Source: DASZUK01 sp963745595
GTDB lineage: Bacteria > Actinomycetota > Acidimicrobiia > Acidimicrobiales > RAAP-2
NCBI GenBank assembly: GCA_963745595.1
Contig: CAVUYB010000003.1
Coordinates: 1-64,000, forward strand
Length of the DNA stretch: 64,000 nucleotides
Direction: 5' to 3'
Positions 1-10,680 of the stretch are shown here, piece after piece. The notes under the pieces were generated by a model. The model was not told where the DNA came from. It searched no databases and saw only the letters and a program-made list of their open reading frames with translations. Made by a program: the position numbers and the translations under genes. Position 1 is the stretch's first letter, and each line of letters starts with the position of its first letter.

Positions 1-366
1 GATTTGTAACTCCGTGACGGGTCTGGTGCCCCATCTCTTGAATCCCACAACCCCAAACCGGCAACGCCACCAGGCTTTAACACCGGCTCGGTTTAGGCTG
101 ATCCCTTTTCGCTCGCCGCTACTCAGGGAGTCGCTGTTGCTTTCCTCTCCTCGGGGTACTCAGATGTTTCAATTCCCCCGGTTCCCTCTCCCGACCCTAT
201 ACATTCAGGTCGGAGTAACACCCCATGACGGGTGCTGGGTTGCCCCATTCGGACATCCACGGATCGAAGCTTGGTAGACAGCTCCCCGTGGCTTATCGCA
301 GTCGCCCACGTCCTTCTTCGGCTTCAGGCGCCAAGGCATCCACCGTTGGCTCTTTATAGCTTGGAG
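1..366 (-). rRNA. rrl: 23S ribosomal RNA, 5' end (partial)
   Basis: The complement reads as the start of 23S rRNA: positions 338-345 give the conserved GGTGGATG element, followed by the usual CCTTGGCGCC. In E. coli this element lies about 22 bases after the mature 5' end, which places the 5' end near 366. The gene runs off the left edge, so only the first ~366 bases are present. It is transcribed with the 16S gene to its right. The exact end is uncertain by a few bases. Confidence 0.93.
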
Positions 367-2255
<1,889 letters not shown>

Positions 2256-2600
2256 TCTCGCTCTGGCCCCGAAGGACCTCGGCCAAGAATCAGAGAGCCG
2301 ATGAAATGGACTCTTCATCCCATCGACGACAGATGCCGACGTTCCCCGAAGGGTTGCCGACGCCTGCCATTGCTTAATTTCGTGACGTACGACTCAAGGG
2401 CACCGAAGTGTCCATGAGCCGCCCGCACTGGCTTTTGGCTCTCGCTCTTCCGTTTTCAAGGAGCGACCGGGCACTCACCACCTAGGGCGGCGTCGATGCC
2501 GGGTTGCACGAAACAGGGTATCGGATGGCTTTCGCCGTCGGTCTGCCTTGCTCGCCCTGCCGCTCGACCTCACTTGGAGGCCAGTTCGGCGGGAGACGTC
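2256..2600 (-). other. rRNA operon leader
   Basis: This is the stretch between the predicted transcription start (near 2594) and mature 16S. I see no gene in it. It carries the 5' processing arm at 2441-2468. Within that arm the transcript reads GCTCCTTGAAAAC, which resembles the boxA antitermination signal of rrn leaders. Confidence 0.7.
2441..2468 (-). repeat. 5' arm of the 16S rRNA processing stem
   Basis: This is the partner of 520-547, with 26 of 28 complementary positions. It lies about 190 bases before the mature 16S 5' end. A boxA-like sequence is contained in the arm, so antitermination-factor binding and stem pairing may involve the same bases. Confidence 0.85.
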
Positions 2601-2629
2601 ATGGTAGCAGGCCTCCGGACGACCGTCAA
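2601..2629 (-). promoter_or_regulatory. Promoter of the rRNA operon
   Basis: On the minus strand a TTGACG -35 box (2624-2629) and a TACCAT -10 box (2601-2606) are separated by exactly 17 bases, and TGC stands directly before the -10 (extended -10). Transcription would start near 2594, about 340 bases before 16S. Just upstream, CCGTCA and TGACGG (2623-2628 and 2635-2640) form an inverted repeat overlapping the -35, a possible regulator site. No second promoter was found before mpg. Confidence 0.75.
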
Positions 2630-2691
2630 CGTCATGACGGTTTTCCGGCCGCGCCGTCCCAGGCGATGGCCCTGGCTGCCTGATCCCCAGG

Positions 2692-3330
2692 TCAGCGGGG
2701 TGCTCGAACGGCGACCCCGCCTGGTGACGAGGGTACCGCCCGGGCCTTCGAAACGTGCGGATTTCCGGGGACCCACCACCGCCACGGTCGATCGGTGGCG
2801 GTGGTGATGCCGATCCGGGGCCCGCTCGCCGGACGGGGCGGCGGCGGGGTCCCGTCGGCGAGCAGCCGGACGGCCTCGGCCGCGGCCGGCCCGGTGGCGA
2901 GCAGGTCGGTGCCGTAGTCGGCACCGGTGATGCCGAGGGCTTGGCAGAGCTTGGCCGGCCCGTTGCCGAGATCGACGTCCCGCCGGGCGGCCGGGCGGGC
3001 GGCGCGCATGGCGTCGATGCCGGCGACGGGGGCGATGGCCCGCAGGAGCACGGCCTGCGCGGTCCCGTCCGGCCCGCAGACGACGTTCCCGCACCAGTGC
3101 ATGCCGTACGTGAAGTACATGTACAGGTAGCCGGCCGGGCCGAACATGACCGCGTTGCGGGCGGTCGGCCCGCGGAAGGCGTGCGACGCTGGGTCGTCGG
3201 CGCCGCGGTACGCCTCGACCTCGACGATCCGGCCGACGCGTTCGCCGTGGACGAGCAGCTTGTTGAGGAGGAACGGGGCGACGGTCAGGACGTCGGCCGA
3301 CAGGTCGGCCCGCCGGACCGCCCGGGTCAC
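2692..3330 (-). CDS. mpg: 3-methyladenine DNA glycosylase (Mpg/AAG family)
   Basis: This is a 212-residue base-excision-repair glycosylase that removes alkylated purines such as 3-methyladenine. The sequence has the AAG-family features: an N-terminal LLNKLLV segment, the VEAYRG substrate-pocket segment with its catalytic-type Glu, the FGPAGYLYMYFTYGMHWC stretch, and the C-terminal GNPHVSK ending. Its GTG start overlaps the argH stop as GTGA, so it is probably translated by coupling at the end of the arginine operon. An mpg gene after argH is also found in other Actinobacteria. The rRNA promoter lies about 60 bases beyond its stop. Confidence 0.92.
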   Translation of the reverse strand: MTRAVRRADLSADVLTVAPFLLNKLLVHGERVGRIVEVEAYRGADDPASHAFRGPTARNAVMFGPAGYLYMYFTYGMHWCGNVVCGPDGTAQAVLLRAIAPVAGIDAMRAARPAARRDVDLGNGPAKLCQALGITGADYGTDLLATGPAAAEAVRLLADGTPPPPRPASGPRIGITTATDRPWRWWVPGNPHVSKARAVPSSPGGVAVRAPR

Positions 3331-4718
3331 GCGCCGTCGGCGAGGCCGAGCCGCGACCGGTCGACGTCGAGCCGCCGGGTGAAGCGGCGGAGCTGCTCGG
3401 CGACCGGTCCGGGACCGGCACCGCCGGGCGTCGTCCGGCGGGTCACGGCGACGCCGGGCTCGAGCAGCTGGGCGCCCGCGTCGCCGAGGTCCGGATGGGC
3501 CTGGACGAGCTCGACCAGCGGGACGTGCCGGGCGAGGGAGTCACGGACGAGGCCGCCGACGAGGGCGTGAGCCTGGCGGAACGGCATGCCGTTGACGACG
3601 AGCAGCTCGGCCAGGTCGATCGCCGCCGCGGCCGGCCCGTCGGCGGCGGCCTGCATGCGCTGGTTGTCCCACGTCACGGTGGCGAACAGCCCGGCGAGCG
3701 CCCGAAGGCCCATCCGGACCTGGTCGACCGCGTCGAGCAACGGCTCCTTGTCCTCCTGGAGGTCCCGGTTGTACGCCAGCGGCAGCCCCTGGAGGGTGAC
3801 GAGGAGGCCGGTCAGGTGCCCGATCAGCCGTCCGGCCTTGCCGCGGGCCAGCTCGGCGACGTCGGGGTTCTTCTTCTGCGGCAGCATCGAGCTGCCGGTG
3901 GCGTACGCGTCGTCGAGCGTGCAGAAGCCGAACTCCTCGGTCGACCACAGGACGATCTCCTGGCCCATCCGGGACAGGTGGACGCCGAGCAGGGCGAGGT
4001 CGAAGAGGGCTTCGGCGACGAAGTCGCGGTCGGAGACCGCGTCGAGGGAGTTCTCGAACCGGCCGGCGAACCCGAGCTCCTCGGCGACGTAGTCGGGGTC
4101 GAGCGGCAGCGACGAGCCGGCGAGGGCGCCGGCGCCGAGCGGCGAGACGTCCATCCGGTCGACGGTGGCGACGAGCCGGTCGACGTCGCGGGCGAGCGCC
4201 CAGCCGTGGGCGAGGAGATGGTGGGCGAGCAGGACGGGCTGGGCCCGCTGCAGGTGGGTGTAGCCGGGCAGGTAGCCGTCACCGGCGTCGTCGGCTCGCT
4301 GGAGGAGGACGGCCTGGAGCGCGACGACGTCGGCCGCGATCTCCCGGAGGTTCCGTCGGGTCCACAGGCGTAGGTCGGTCGCCACCTGGTCGTTGCGGCT
4401 CCGGCCGGTGTGCAGCTTGGCGCCGACGTCGCCGGCGATCTCGGTGACGCGGCGCTCGACCGCGGTGTGGACGTCCTCGTCGCCGGGTTCGAACGCGAAC
4501 GATCCGGACGCCAGCTCCTCGCCGACCTGGTCGAGCGCGGCGAGCAGCGTCGCGACCTCGTCGTCGGTGAGGATCCCGGCCTTGCCGAGCCCGCGGACAT
4601 GGGCCCGCGAGCCGACGAGGTCGTCGGCGGCGAGCGCCTGGTCGAACGGCAGGCTGATCGTGTACCGGGCGACCTCGTCGGCCATCTGTTCGCCGAGCCG
4701 GCCCTGCCAGAGCGTCAC
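3327..4718 (-). CDS. argH: Argininosuccinate lyase
   Basis: This 463-residue cytoplasmic enzyme splits argininosuccinate into arginine and fumarate, the last step of arginine synthesis. It belongs to the fumarase/aspartase superfamily: TGRSRNDQ (residues 104-111), the GYTHLQ histidine segment (152-157) and the signature GSSMLPQKKNP (275-285) with the catalytic Ser loop are all present. The length matches bacterial ArgH. The GTG start sits in a GTGA overlap with the argG stop. An upstream extension of the frame lies inside argG and was not used. Confidence 0.97.
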   Translation of the reverse strand: MTLWQGRLGEQMADEVARYTISLPFDQALAADDLVGSRAHVRGLGKAGILTDDEVATLLAALDQVGEELASGSFAFEPGDEDVHTAVERRVTEIAGDVGAKLHTGRSRNDQVATDLRLWTRRNLREIAADVVALQAVLLQRADDAGDGYLPGYTHLQRAQPVLLAHHLLAHGWALARDVDRLVATVDRMDVSPLGAGALAGSSLPLDPDYVAEELGFAGRFENSLDAVSDRDFVAEALFDLALLGVHLSRMGQEIVLWSTEEFGFCTLDDAYATGSSMLPQKKNPDVAELARGKAGRLIGHLTGLLVTLQGLPLAYNRDLQEDKEPLLDAVDQVRMGLRALAGLFATVTWDNQRMQAAADGPAAAAIDLAELLVVNGMPFRQAHALVGGLVRDSLARHVPLVELVQAHPDLGDAGAQLLEPGVAVTRRTTPGGAGPGPVAEQLRRFTRRLDVDRSRLGLADGA

Positions 4719-5923
4719 GGCCGGCCGCCCTGACGGGCCGCCCACGTCGCGACACCGAGCCCCCACAGGCGGACGAACCCTTCCGCGTCCTGGTGGCGGA
4801 AGGTGTCGGTGGCGTCGTAGGTGGCGAGGCCGTGGTCGTAGAGGGCGACGGGGCTCCGCCGGCCGGCGACCGCGCCGACGCCCGGCGGCTCGAAGCGGAG
4901 CCGGACCTCGCCGGTCACGTGCCGCTGCGACTCGACCATGAACGCGTCGAGGGCCTGCTTCAGCGGCGAGAACCACATACCGTCGTAGACGAGCTCGGCC
5001 CACCGCGGCTCGAGCCGGGCCTTCTCGTGGTGGAGGTCGCGCTCGAGCGTGAGGTCCTCGAGGTCGGCGTGGGCGAGCAGCAGGGCGAGCGACGCGGGGC
5101 ATTCGTAGACCTCGCGGCTCTTGATGCCGACCCGCCGGTTCTCGACCATGTCGAGGCGGCCGAACCCGGTCGAGCCGGCGAGCCGGCCGATCTCGCCGAT
5201 CAGCACGTCGGCCGGGAGCAACCGGCCGTCGAGCGAGACGGGGACGCCGGACTCGAAGCCGACAACGGTCTCGACCGGCTCGGTGGCGGTGATCGCGGTC
5301 AGCCCGTAGATGTCGGACGGCGGGTCGGCCCACGGGTCTTCGATGACGCCGCACTCGATCGCCTTGCCCCAGAGGTTCTCGTCGATCGAGTAGAGCTTCT
5401 CCTTCGTCACCGCGATCGGGATGTCCCACTTCGCCGCGTACTCGACGCACTGCTCGCGTGAGAACCCCCAGACGCGGGCCGGCGCGAGCACGTCGAGATC
5501 GGGGGCGAGCGCCCGGGTCCCGACCTCGAAGCGCACCTGGTCGTTGCCCTTACCGGTGCAGCCGTGGGCGACCGCATCGGCGCCGTGCCGGCGGGCCGCG
5601 TCGACGAGGTGGCGGACGATGACCGGCCGCGACAGGGCGGAGACGAGCGGGTACTTCCCCTCGTACTTGGCGTTCGCCAGGATGGCGGGGACGCAGAAGT
5701 CCTCGGCCATCTCGAGGCGGGCGTCGATGACCTCGGCCTCGACCGCGCCGGCGGCCAGGGCCCGCGTCCGGATCGCCTCCCAGTCCTCGCCGTCGCCGTC
5801 CGCGGCCTGCCCGACGTCGACCGCGACCGCGACGACCTCGACCTTCTCGTGCTCCATCAGCCACCGGACGGCGACCGACGTGTCGAGACCACCGCTGTAG
5901 GCCAGTACCACCCGCTTTGCCAT
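4715..5923 (-). CDS. argG: Argininosuccinate synthase
   Basis: This 402-residue enzyme joins citrulline and aspartate using ATP to give argininosuccinate. The N-terminal PP-loop ATP-binding motif AYSGGLDTS is at residues 8-16, and the family segments GCTGKGNDQVRFE and YSIDENLWG follow. The length is typical. The ATG start at 5923 lies 8 bases after the argR stop, with only a modest GAGAAC ribosome-binding match. Its stop overlaps the argH start (GTGA). Confidence 0.97.
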   Translation of the reverse strand: MAKRVVLAYSGGLDTSVAVRWLMEHEKVEVVAVAVDVGQAADGDGEDWEAIRTRALAAGAVEAEVIDARLEMAEDFCVPAILANAKYEGKYPLVSALSRPVIVRHLVDAARRHGADAVAHGCTGKGNDQVRFEVGTRALAPDLDVLAPARVWGFSREQCVEYAAKWDIPIAVTKEKLYSIDENLWGKAIECGVIEDPWADPPSDIYGLTAITATEPVETVVGFESGVPVSLDGRLLPADVLIGEIGRLAGSTGFGRLDMVENRRVGIKSREVYECPASLALLLAHADLEDLTLERDLHHEKARLEPRWAELVYDGMWFSPLKQALDAFMVESQRHVTGEVRLRFEPPGVGAVAGRRSPVALYDHGLATYDATDTFRHQDAEGFVRLWGLGVATWAARQGGRP

Positions 5924-5931
5924 CGTTCTCG

Positions 5932-6453
5932 TCAACCCTTCCCGTTGCTCGGCACGCGTTTGTCGCTCGACCGGTCCATCGGAGCCCGCAGGCCGGCCAG
6001 CGTGGCCAGGTGGTCGGCGACCTCCCGGCCGCCGTGGGCCTCGGCGACGATGGCCAGGACCGTGTCGTCGCCGGCGACCGTGCCGAGCAGCCCGTCGAGG
6101 CCGCTGCGATCGAGCGCCGATCCTACGACATGGGCGCAGCCCGGCGGCGTCCGCAGGACGACCAGGTTGCCCGAGCTCGTCACCTCGACGGCCCACTCCC
6201 CGAGGACCCGGCGGAGGTGGTCGACCGGGGCGATCTGCTGGGCCGGCAGCTCCGGCAGCGCGTACGCGGTGTCGCCGCCGGGCAGCCGGACCTTGACCGC
6301 ACCGAGCTCCTCCAGGTCCCGGGAGACCGTCGTCTGCGTCGCGTCGATCCCGTCGGCGGCGAGCAGCTCGACGAGCTGCGACTGGCTGCCGACCGCCCGG
6401 ACCTCGAGCAGCTTCGTGATCCGGTGCTGCCGCTGGTTCTTCGTCACTTTCAC
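5932..6453 (-). CDS. argR: Arginine repressor
   Basis: This 173-residue transcription regulator senses arginine and represses the arg genes. The N-terminal winged helix-turn-helix carries the family segment ATQTTVSRDLEELGAVKV, and the C-terminal half has the oligomerisation and arginine-binding elements (GTVAGDDTVLAIV). It sits in the operon between argF and argG, so it probably controls its own synthesis through the palindrome before argC. The GTG start is in a GTGA overlap with the argF stop. Confidence 0.95.
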   Translation of the reverse strand: MKVTKNQRQHRITKLLEVRAVGSQSQLVELLAADGIDATQTTVSRDLEELGAVKVRLPGGDTAYALPELPAQQIAPVDHLRRVLGEWAVEVTSSGNLVVLRTPPGCAHVVGSALDRSGLDGLLGTVAGDDTVLAIVAEAHGGREVADHLATLAGLRAPMDRSSDKRVPSNGKG

Positions 6454-7418
6454 TGGCCCGCACCACCCGTCGCCGCCCCCTCGCCCGCTCCCCCGACGAG
6501 CCAGGCGAAGAGGCCGCGCATGGCGGTCATCCGGTGGGCGGCCTGGGTCCAGACGACGCTCCTCGGGCCGTCGACGACGGCCGCGCTGATCTCCTCGGCC
6601 CGGTGGGCGGGCAGGCAGTGGAGGACGACCGCGTGCGGCGCGGCTTCGGCGAGCAGGACGTCGTCGATGGTGAAGTCGGCGAACGCGGCCCGGCGACGGG
6701 CGGCCTCCTCCTCCTGCCCCATCGACGTCCAGACGTCGGTGTAGAGGGCGTCGGCGCCGGCGACGGCCTCGATCGGCTCGACGGTCGTGCGGACGGTGCC
6801 GCCGCGACCGGCGGCGGCGGCGAGCTCCCGCAGCTCGGTGAGCTCGGCCGCGGTCAGCGAGTAGTCCTCCGGGGACGCGACGCGCACGTCCAGGCCGGCC
6901 ATCACGCCGGCCTTCGCCAACGACCGGCAGACGTTGTTGCCGTCGCCGACGTAGGCGATCGACCGGCCGGTGAGATCGGTCGACCCGAAGACGTCGCGCA
7001 GCGTGAGCAGGTCGGCGACGGCCTGGCAGGGGTGGGCGACGTCGGACAGCAGGTTGACGACGGGGACGTCGACGTCGGCGGCGTCGAGGGCGGCGGCCAT
7101 GCGCACGAGCGTCTGGTGATCGGTCACGCGGAGGCAGAGGATCCGGTGGTAGCAGGCGAGCGTCCGGGCGACGTCGGCCGCCGGCTCCCGGGTGTCGATC
7201 CCGACCTCGTGGGCCTGGATGTAGACGGCATGGCCGCCGAGGGTGAACGCGGCCATCTCGGTCGAGTTCCTCGTCCGGGCGGACGGTTTCTCGAAGATCA
7301 TGGCGACACCCTGCCCGGCGAGCACGGCCCCGAGGTCCGGCCGTTCGGCCAGGGCGAGCAGGTCGTCGAGCTCGCCGACGGACAGGTCGTCGATATCGAG
7401 GAAGTGCCGGGCGCTCAC
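6450..7418 (-). CDS. argF: Ornithine carbamoyltransferase
   Basis: This 322-residue enzyme makes citrulline from ornithine and carbamoyl phosphate. The carbamoyl-phosphate motif reads SARTR (46-50), a variant of the usual STRTR. HPCQ (129-132) and the catalytic HCLPAHR (267-273) are intact. The carbamoyl phosphate is presumably supplied by carA/carB at 34861-39431. The GTG start overlaps the argD stop by GTGA, and the stop overlaps argR the same way. Confidence 0.97.
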   Translation of the reverse strand: MSARHFLDIDDLSVGELDDLLALAERPDLGAVLAGQGVAMIFEKPSARTRNSTEMAAFTLGGHAVYIQAHEVGIDTREPAADVARTLACYHRILCLRVTDHQTLVRMAAALDAADVDVPVVNLLSDVAHPCQAVADLLTLRDVFGSTDLTGRSIAYVGDGNNVCRSLAKAGVMAGLDVRVASPEDYSLTAAELTELRELAAAAGRGGTVRTTVEPIEAVAGADALYTDVWTSMGQEEEAARRRAAFADFTIDDVLLAEAAPHAVVLHCLPAHRAEEISAAVVDGPRSVVWTQAAHRMTAMRGLFAWLVGGAGEGAATGGAGQ

Positions 7419-8599
7419 GGGACGGTCCTCTCGAGCACGTCGGCGAGGATGCCGACCGCCCGGTCGAGCTCGGCCTCGGAGACGAGCAGCGACGGCGCCA
7501 ACCGGACGGCATCGGGCCGGACGGCGTTGACGAGCAGCCCGGCGGCGAGGGCGCCGGCGGCGACGTCGGCCGCGACGGCCGCCTCGAGCTGGGCGGCGAG
7601 CAGCAGGCCGGCACCGCGGACGCCGACGACGCCGGGCAGCCCGGCGAGCTCCTCGGTCAAGAACGCGCCGGCCTGCCGGGCCCGCCCGCAGACGTCCTCG
7701 CCCTCCATGACCGCCAACGTCGCCCGGGCGGCGGCCATCGCCAGTGGCTGGCCACCGAACGTCGTCGCATGGTCACCCGGACCGAACGCCGCCGCGACCT
7801 CCGCGGTGGCCCAGCAGGCGCCGACCGGCATGCCGTTGCCGAGCGCCTTGGCCATCGTCACGACGTCCGGCTGGAGGTGGGCGGCGTGGAACGCGAACCA
7901 CTCCCCCGTCCGGCCGAGGCCGGTCTGGACCTCGTCGAGCATCAAGAGGACGCCGCGCTCGGTGCAGAGCTGGCGGACGCCGGCGAGGTAGTCGGAGGAC
8001 GGGACGTTCACGCCGCCCTCGCCCTGGAGCGGCTCGACGAGGACGGCGGCGACGGCGTGCGGCTCGAGGGCGTGGCCGAGCGCGTCGAGGTCGTCGTACG
8101 GGACGTGGACGAAGCCGTCCGGCAGCGGCTCGAACGGCGCGTGCTTGGCCGGTTGGCCGGTGGCGGTCAGCGTGGCGAGCGTCCGGCCGTGGAACGAGTC
8201 CCAGGCCGAGACGACGACGTGTCGGCCCGGACCGGCCCACCGCCGGGCCAGCTTGAGCGCGCACTCGTTCGCCTCGGCGCCGGAGTTACAGAAGAAAACC
8301 TGGCCGCCGGCCCGCTGCGTGCCGCCGCCGATCAGGCGGTCGAGGGTGATCGCCACCTCCGGGCCGACGACGTTGCCGTACAGGTTCGAGACGTGCGAGA
8401 GCGTCCGGGCCTGGGTGGCGATGGCGTCGGCGACGACGGGATGGGCATGGCCGAGGGACGTGACCGCGAGCCCGGAGATGAAGTCGAGGTACCGCGTCCC
8501 GTCGGTGCCGTAGAGGTAACTTCCCTCGCCGCGCCCGAACGTCACCGGCGGGTCCGCGTACGTGCGCATCAGCGCCGACCGGTCGATCTCGCCGGTCAC
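7415..8599 (-). CDS. argD: Acetylornithine aminotransferase
   Basis: This 394-residue PLP-dependent class III aminotransferase converts N-acetylglutamate semialdehyde to N-acetylornithine. Visible features are NSGAEANE (105-112), LDEVQTGLGRTG (221-232) and the PLP-binding Lys251 in MAKALGNGMP. It may also act in lysine synthesis, as ArgD does elsewhere. GTGA overlaps join it to argB upstream and argF downstream. Confidence 0.96.
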   Translation of the reverse strand: MTGEIDRSALMRTYADPPVTFGRGEGSYLYGTDGTRYLDFISGLAVTSLGHAHPVVADAIATQARTLSHVSNLYGNVVGPEVAITLDRLIGGGTQRAGGQVFFCNSGAEANECALKLARRWAGPGRHVVVSAWDSFHGRTLATLTATGQPAKHAPFEPLPDGFVHVPYDDLDALGHALEPHAVAAVLVEPLQGEGGVNVPSSDYLAGVRQLCTERGVLLMLDEVQTGLGRTGEWFAFHAAHLQPDVVTMAKALGNGMPVGACWATAEVAAAFGPGDHATTFGGQPLAMAAARATLAVMEGEDVCGRARQAGAFLTEELAGLPGVVGVRGAGLLLAAQLEAAVAADVAAGALAAGLLVNAVRPDAVRLAPSLLVSEAELDRAVGILADVLERTVP

Positions 8600-9471
8600 G
8601 GGATCACCATCGTGCCGACACCACGGTTGGTGAACAGCTCGAGCAGGAGGGCGTGGGCGACGCGGCCGTCGAGGATGTGGGCCTGGGCGACGCCGCCGCG
8701 CACGGCGCGGGCGCAGGCCTCGACCTTCGGGACCATCCCGCCGACGACGCCGCCGGTCTCGACGAGCTGGTCGAGGACGGCCGCGGTGGCCTGGCGGACG
8801 AACGTCTGCGGGTTGTCGGGGTCGGCCCGGAGCCCCTCGATGTCGGTGAGGAAGACGAGCTTCTCCGCGCCGAGCGCCTCGGCGACGGCGCCGGCGACGG
8901 TGTCCGCGTTGATGTTGTACGCCTGCCCGTCGGTGTCCGCGCCGATCGTGGCAAGGACCGGGATCAGCCCCTCGGCGAGCAGCCGCTCGAGGATCGTCGG
9001 GTCGACGCCGACGACGTCGCCGACGTAGCCGAGCTCGACGGCCCGCTGACCGGCGGTGATGAGGTTGGCGTCCTCGCCGGACAGGCCGACGGCGAGCGGC
9101 CCGTGGACGTTGATGGCGGAGACGATGTCCCGGTTGACCTTGCCGACGAGGACCATCCGGGCGACGTCGAGCGTGTCGGCGTCGGTCACGCGCAGGCCGT
9201 CGCGGAACTCGGTCTCCTTGCCGAGCCGGCGCAGCAGCTCGCCGATCTGCGGACCGCCGCCGTGGACGACGACCGGCAGCAGGCCGACGGAGCGCAGCAG
9301 GACGACGTCCTCGGCCAGCGACGCCAGCGCGGTCGCCTCGTCGCCGCCGGCCAGCGCATTGCCGCCGTACTTGACGACGACGATCTTGCCGGCGAACCGG
9401 CGGATGTACGGCAGCGCCTCGACCAGCAGCGCCGCGGTCGCCGAGCTGTTCGACCCGTTCCGACCGGTCAC
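8596..9471 (-). CDS. argB: Acetylglutamate kinase
   Basis: This 291-residue amino-acid kinase phosphorylates N-acetylglutamate and is often the arginine-feedback step. The N-terminal KYGGNA and VVVHGGGPQI glycine-rich motifs and the C-terminal GGMVPKVEAC segment mark the family. The N-terminal stretch before KYGGNA is of the kind seen in arginine-sensitive hexameric forms, so feedback inhibition is likely but inferred. The GTG start overlaps the argJ stop (GTGA). Confidence 0.97.
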   Translation of the reverse strand: MTGRNGSNSSATAALLVEALPYIRRFAGKIVVVKYGGNALAGGDEATALASLAEDVVLLRSVGLLPVVVHGGGPQIGELLRRLGKETEFRDGLRVTDADTLDVARMVLVGKVNRDIVSAINVHGPLAVGLSGEDANLITAGQRAVELGYVGDVVGVDPTILERLLAEGLIPVLATIGADTDGQAYNINADTVAGAVAEALGAEKLVFLTDIEGLRADPDNPQTFVRQATAAVLDQLVETGGVVGGMVPKVEACARAVRGGVAQAHILDGRVAHALLLELFTNRGVGTMVIP

Positions 9472-10649
9472 GACGTCGTCCGGTTCTCGTCGATGTAGCC
9501 GTAGCCGAGGTCGGTCGAGAGCACGACACCGGCCCCGGCGCCGAGCCCGAGGTCGCAGTCGATCTGGATATGCCGGCCGGCCATGTGGGCGGCCACCGCG
9601 GTCGCGTCGTGGTCGGCCGCGACGCCGCCGACGCAGACGGCGGTGCCGCCGTAGGCGATCGTGACGCGGTCGAGGTCGAAGGCGACGCCGGCGGAGCCGA
9701 GCTCGCTGACGACGCGGCCCCAGTACGGGTCCTCGCCGTTGAGCGAGCACTTGACGAGCAGCGAGTCGGCCACCTTCCGGGCGGCCCGGTGGGCCTCGCC
9801 GTCGGTCGCCGCGCCGGTCACCTGCAGGTGGACGACCTTCGTCGCGCCCTCCGCGTCGGCGACCATCTGGCCGGCGAGGGCGCCGCAGACCTCGGTGACC
9901 GCGCCGGCGAGGACGTCCCGGTCGACCGGCCCGGCGCGGCCGCTGGAGAGGAGGAGGACGGTGTCGTTGGTCGACGCGCAGCCGTCGACGGACATCGAGT
10001 TGAACGTCGGGACGACCGCGGCCCGGAGGATCTCCTGCAGCACCGCCGGTTCGGCCGCCGCGTCGGTCGTGAGCACCGCGAGCATCGTCGCCATGTTCGG
10101 GGCGAGCATCGCCGCGCCCTTGGCCATCCCGCCGACCGTGAACGAGCCGCCACCCGCGGGGCCGCGGGCGACGGCCTCCTTGCGGACGGTGTCGGTCGTC
10201 ATGATCGCCTCGGCCGCGGCCCGACCGGCCGCGTCACCGCCGGCCCGGCCGGCCACGACACCGCCGACGAGGGGCTCGACGACGCCGAGCGGGAACGGGA
10301 CACCGATGAGGCCGGTCTGGCAGACGAGCACCTCTTCGGCCGCACTGCCCACGCTGTTGGCGACGAGCTCGCAGAGCCGCCGGGCGGCGGCGATCCCCGG
10401 CTGACCGGTCGCCGCGTTGGCGTTGCCCGACGTCAGCACGACGGCCGCGGCCTGCCCGGCGGTGGCGGCCAGGTGGGCCCGGCTGACCTGGACGGGGGCC
10501 GCGGTGGCCAGGTTGGCCGTGAACACCCCGGCCGCCGGCACCGGCCGCCCGTCGTCGGTGGCGACGACGGCCAGGTCCGGCGCATCGGCCGCCTTGATCC
10601 CGACCGGTCCGCCGGCCGCGACGAACCCCTGCGGCGCCGTGACGCTCAC
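9468..10649 (-). CDS. argJ: Bifunctional glutamate N-acetyltransferase / ornithine acetyltransferase
   Basis: This 393-residue enzyme recycles the acetyl group from acetylornithine to glutamate. It is made as a precursor that cuts itself; the cleavage-site segment MATMLAVLTTDA places the break at Ala187/Thr188, with Thr188 becoming the catalytic N-terminal residue. With argJ present and no argE or argA seen, the cyclic pathway is expected. The GTG start at 10649 is preceded by a strong AGGAGGAG ribosome site, unlike the coupled genes around it. Confidence 0.96.
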   Translation of the reverse strand: MSVTAPQGFVAAGGPVGIKAADAPDLAVVATDDGRPVPAAGVFTANLATAAPVQVSRAHLAATAGQAAAVVLTSGNANAATGQPGIAAARRLCELVANSVGSAAEEVLVCQTGLIGVPFPLGVVEPLVGGVVAGRAGGDAAGRAAAEAIMTTDTVRKEAVARGPAGGGSFTVGGMAKGAAMLAPNMATMLAVLTTDAAAEPAVLQEILRAAVVPTFNSMSVDGCASTNDTVLLLSSGRAGPVDRDVLAGAVTEVCGALAGQMVADAEGATKVVHLQVTGAATDGEAHRAARKVADSLLVKCSLNGEDPYWGRVVSELGSAGVAFDLDRVTIAYGGTAVCVGGVAADHDATAVAAHMAGRHIQIDCDLGLGAGAGVVLSTDLGYGYIDENRTTS

Positions 10650-10680
10650 TTTGCTCTCCTCCTGATGGGTACTGGCCGGC

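Noticed and set aside
2641..2691. Intrinsic terminator after mpg
   Set aside because: A CCAGG/CCTGG stem with a seven-base loop exists, but it is short and has no U tract.
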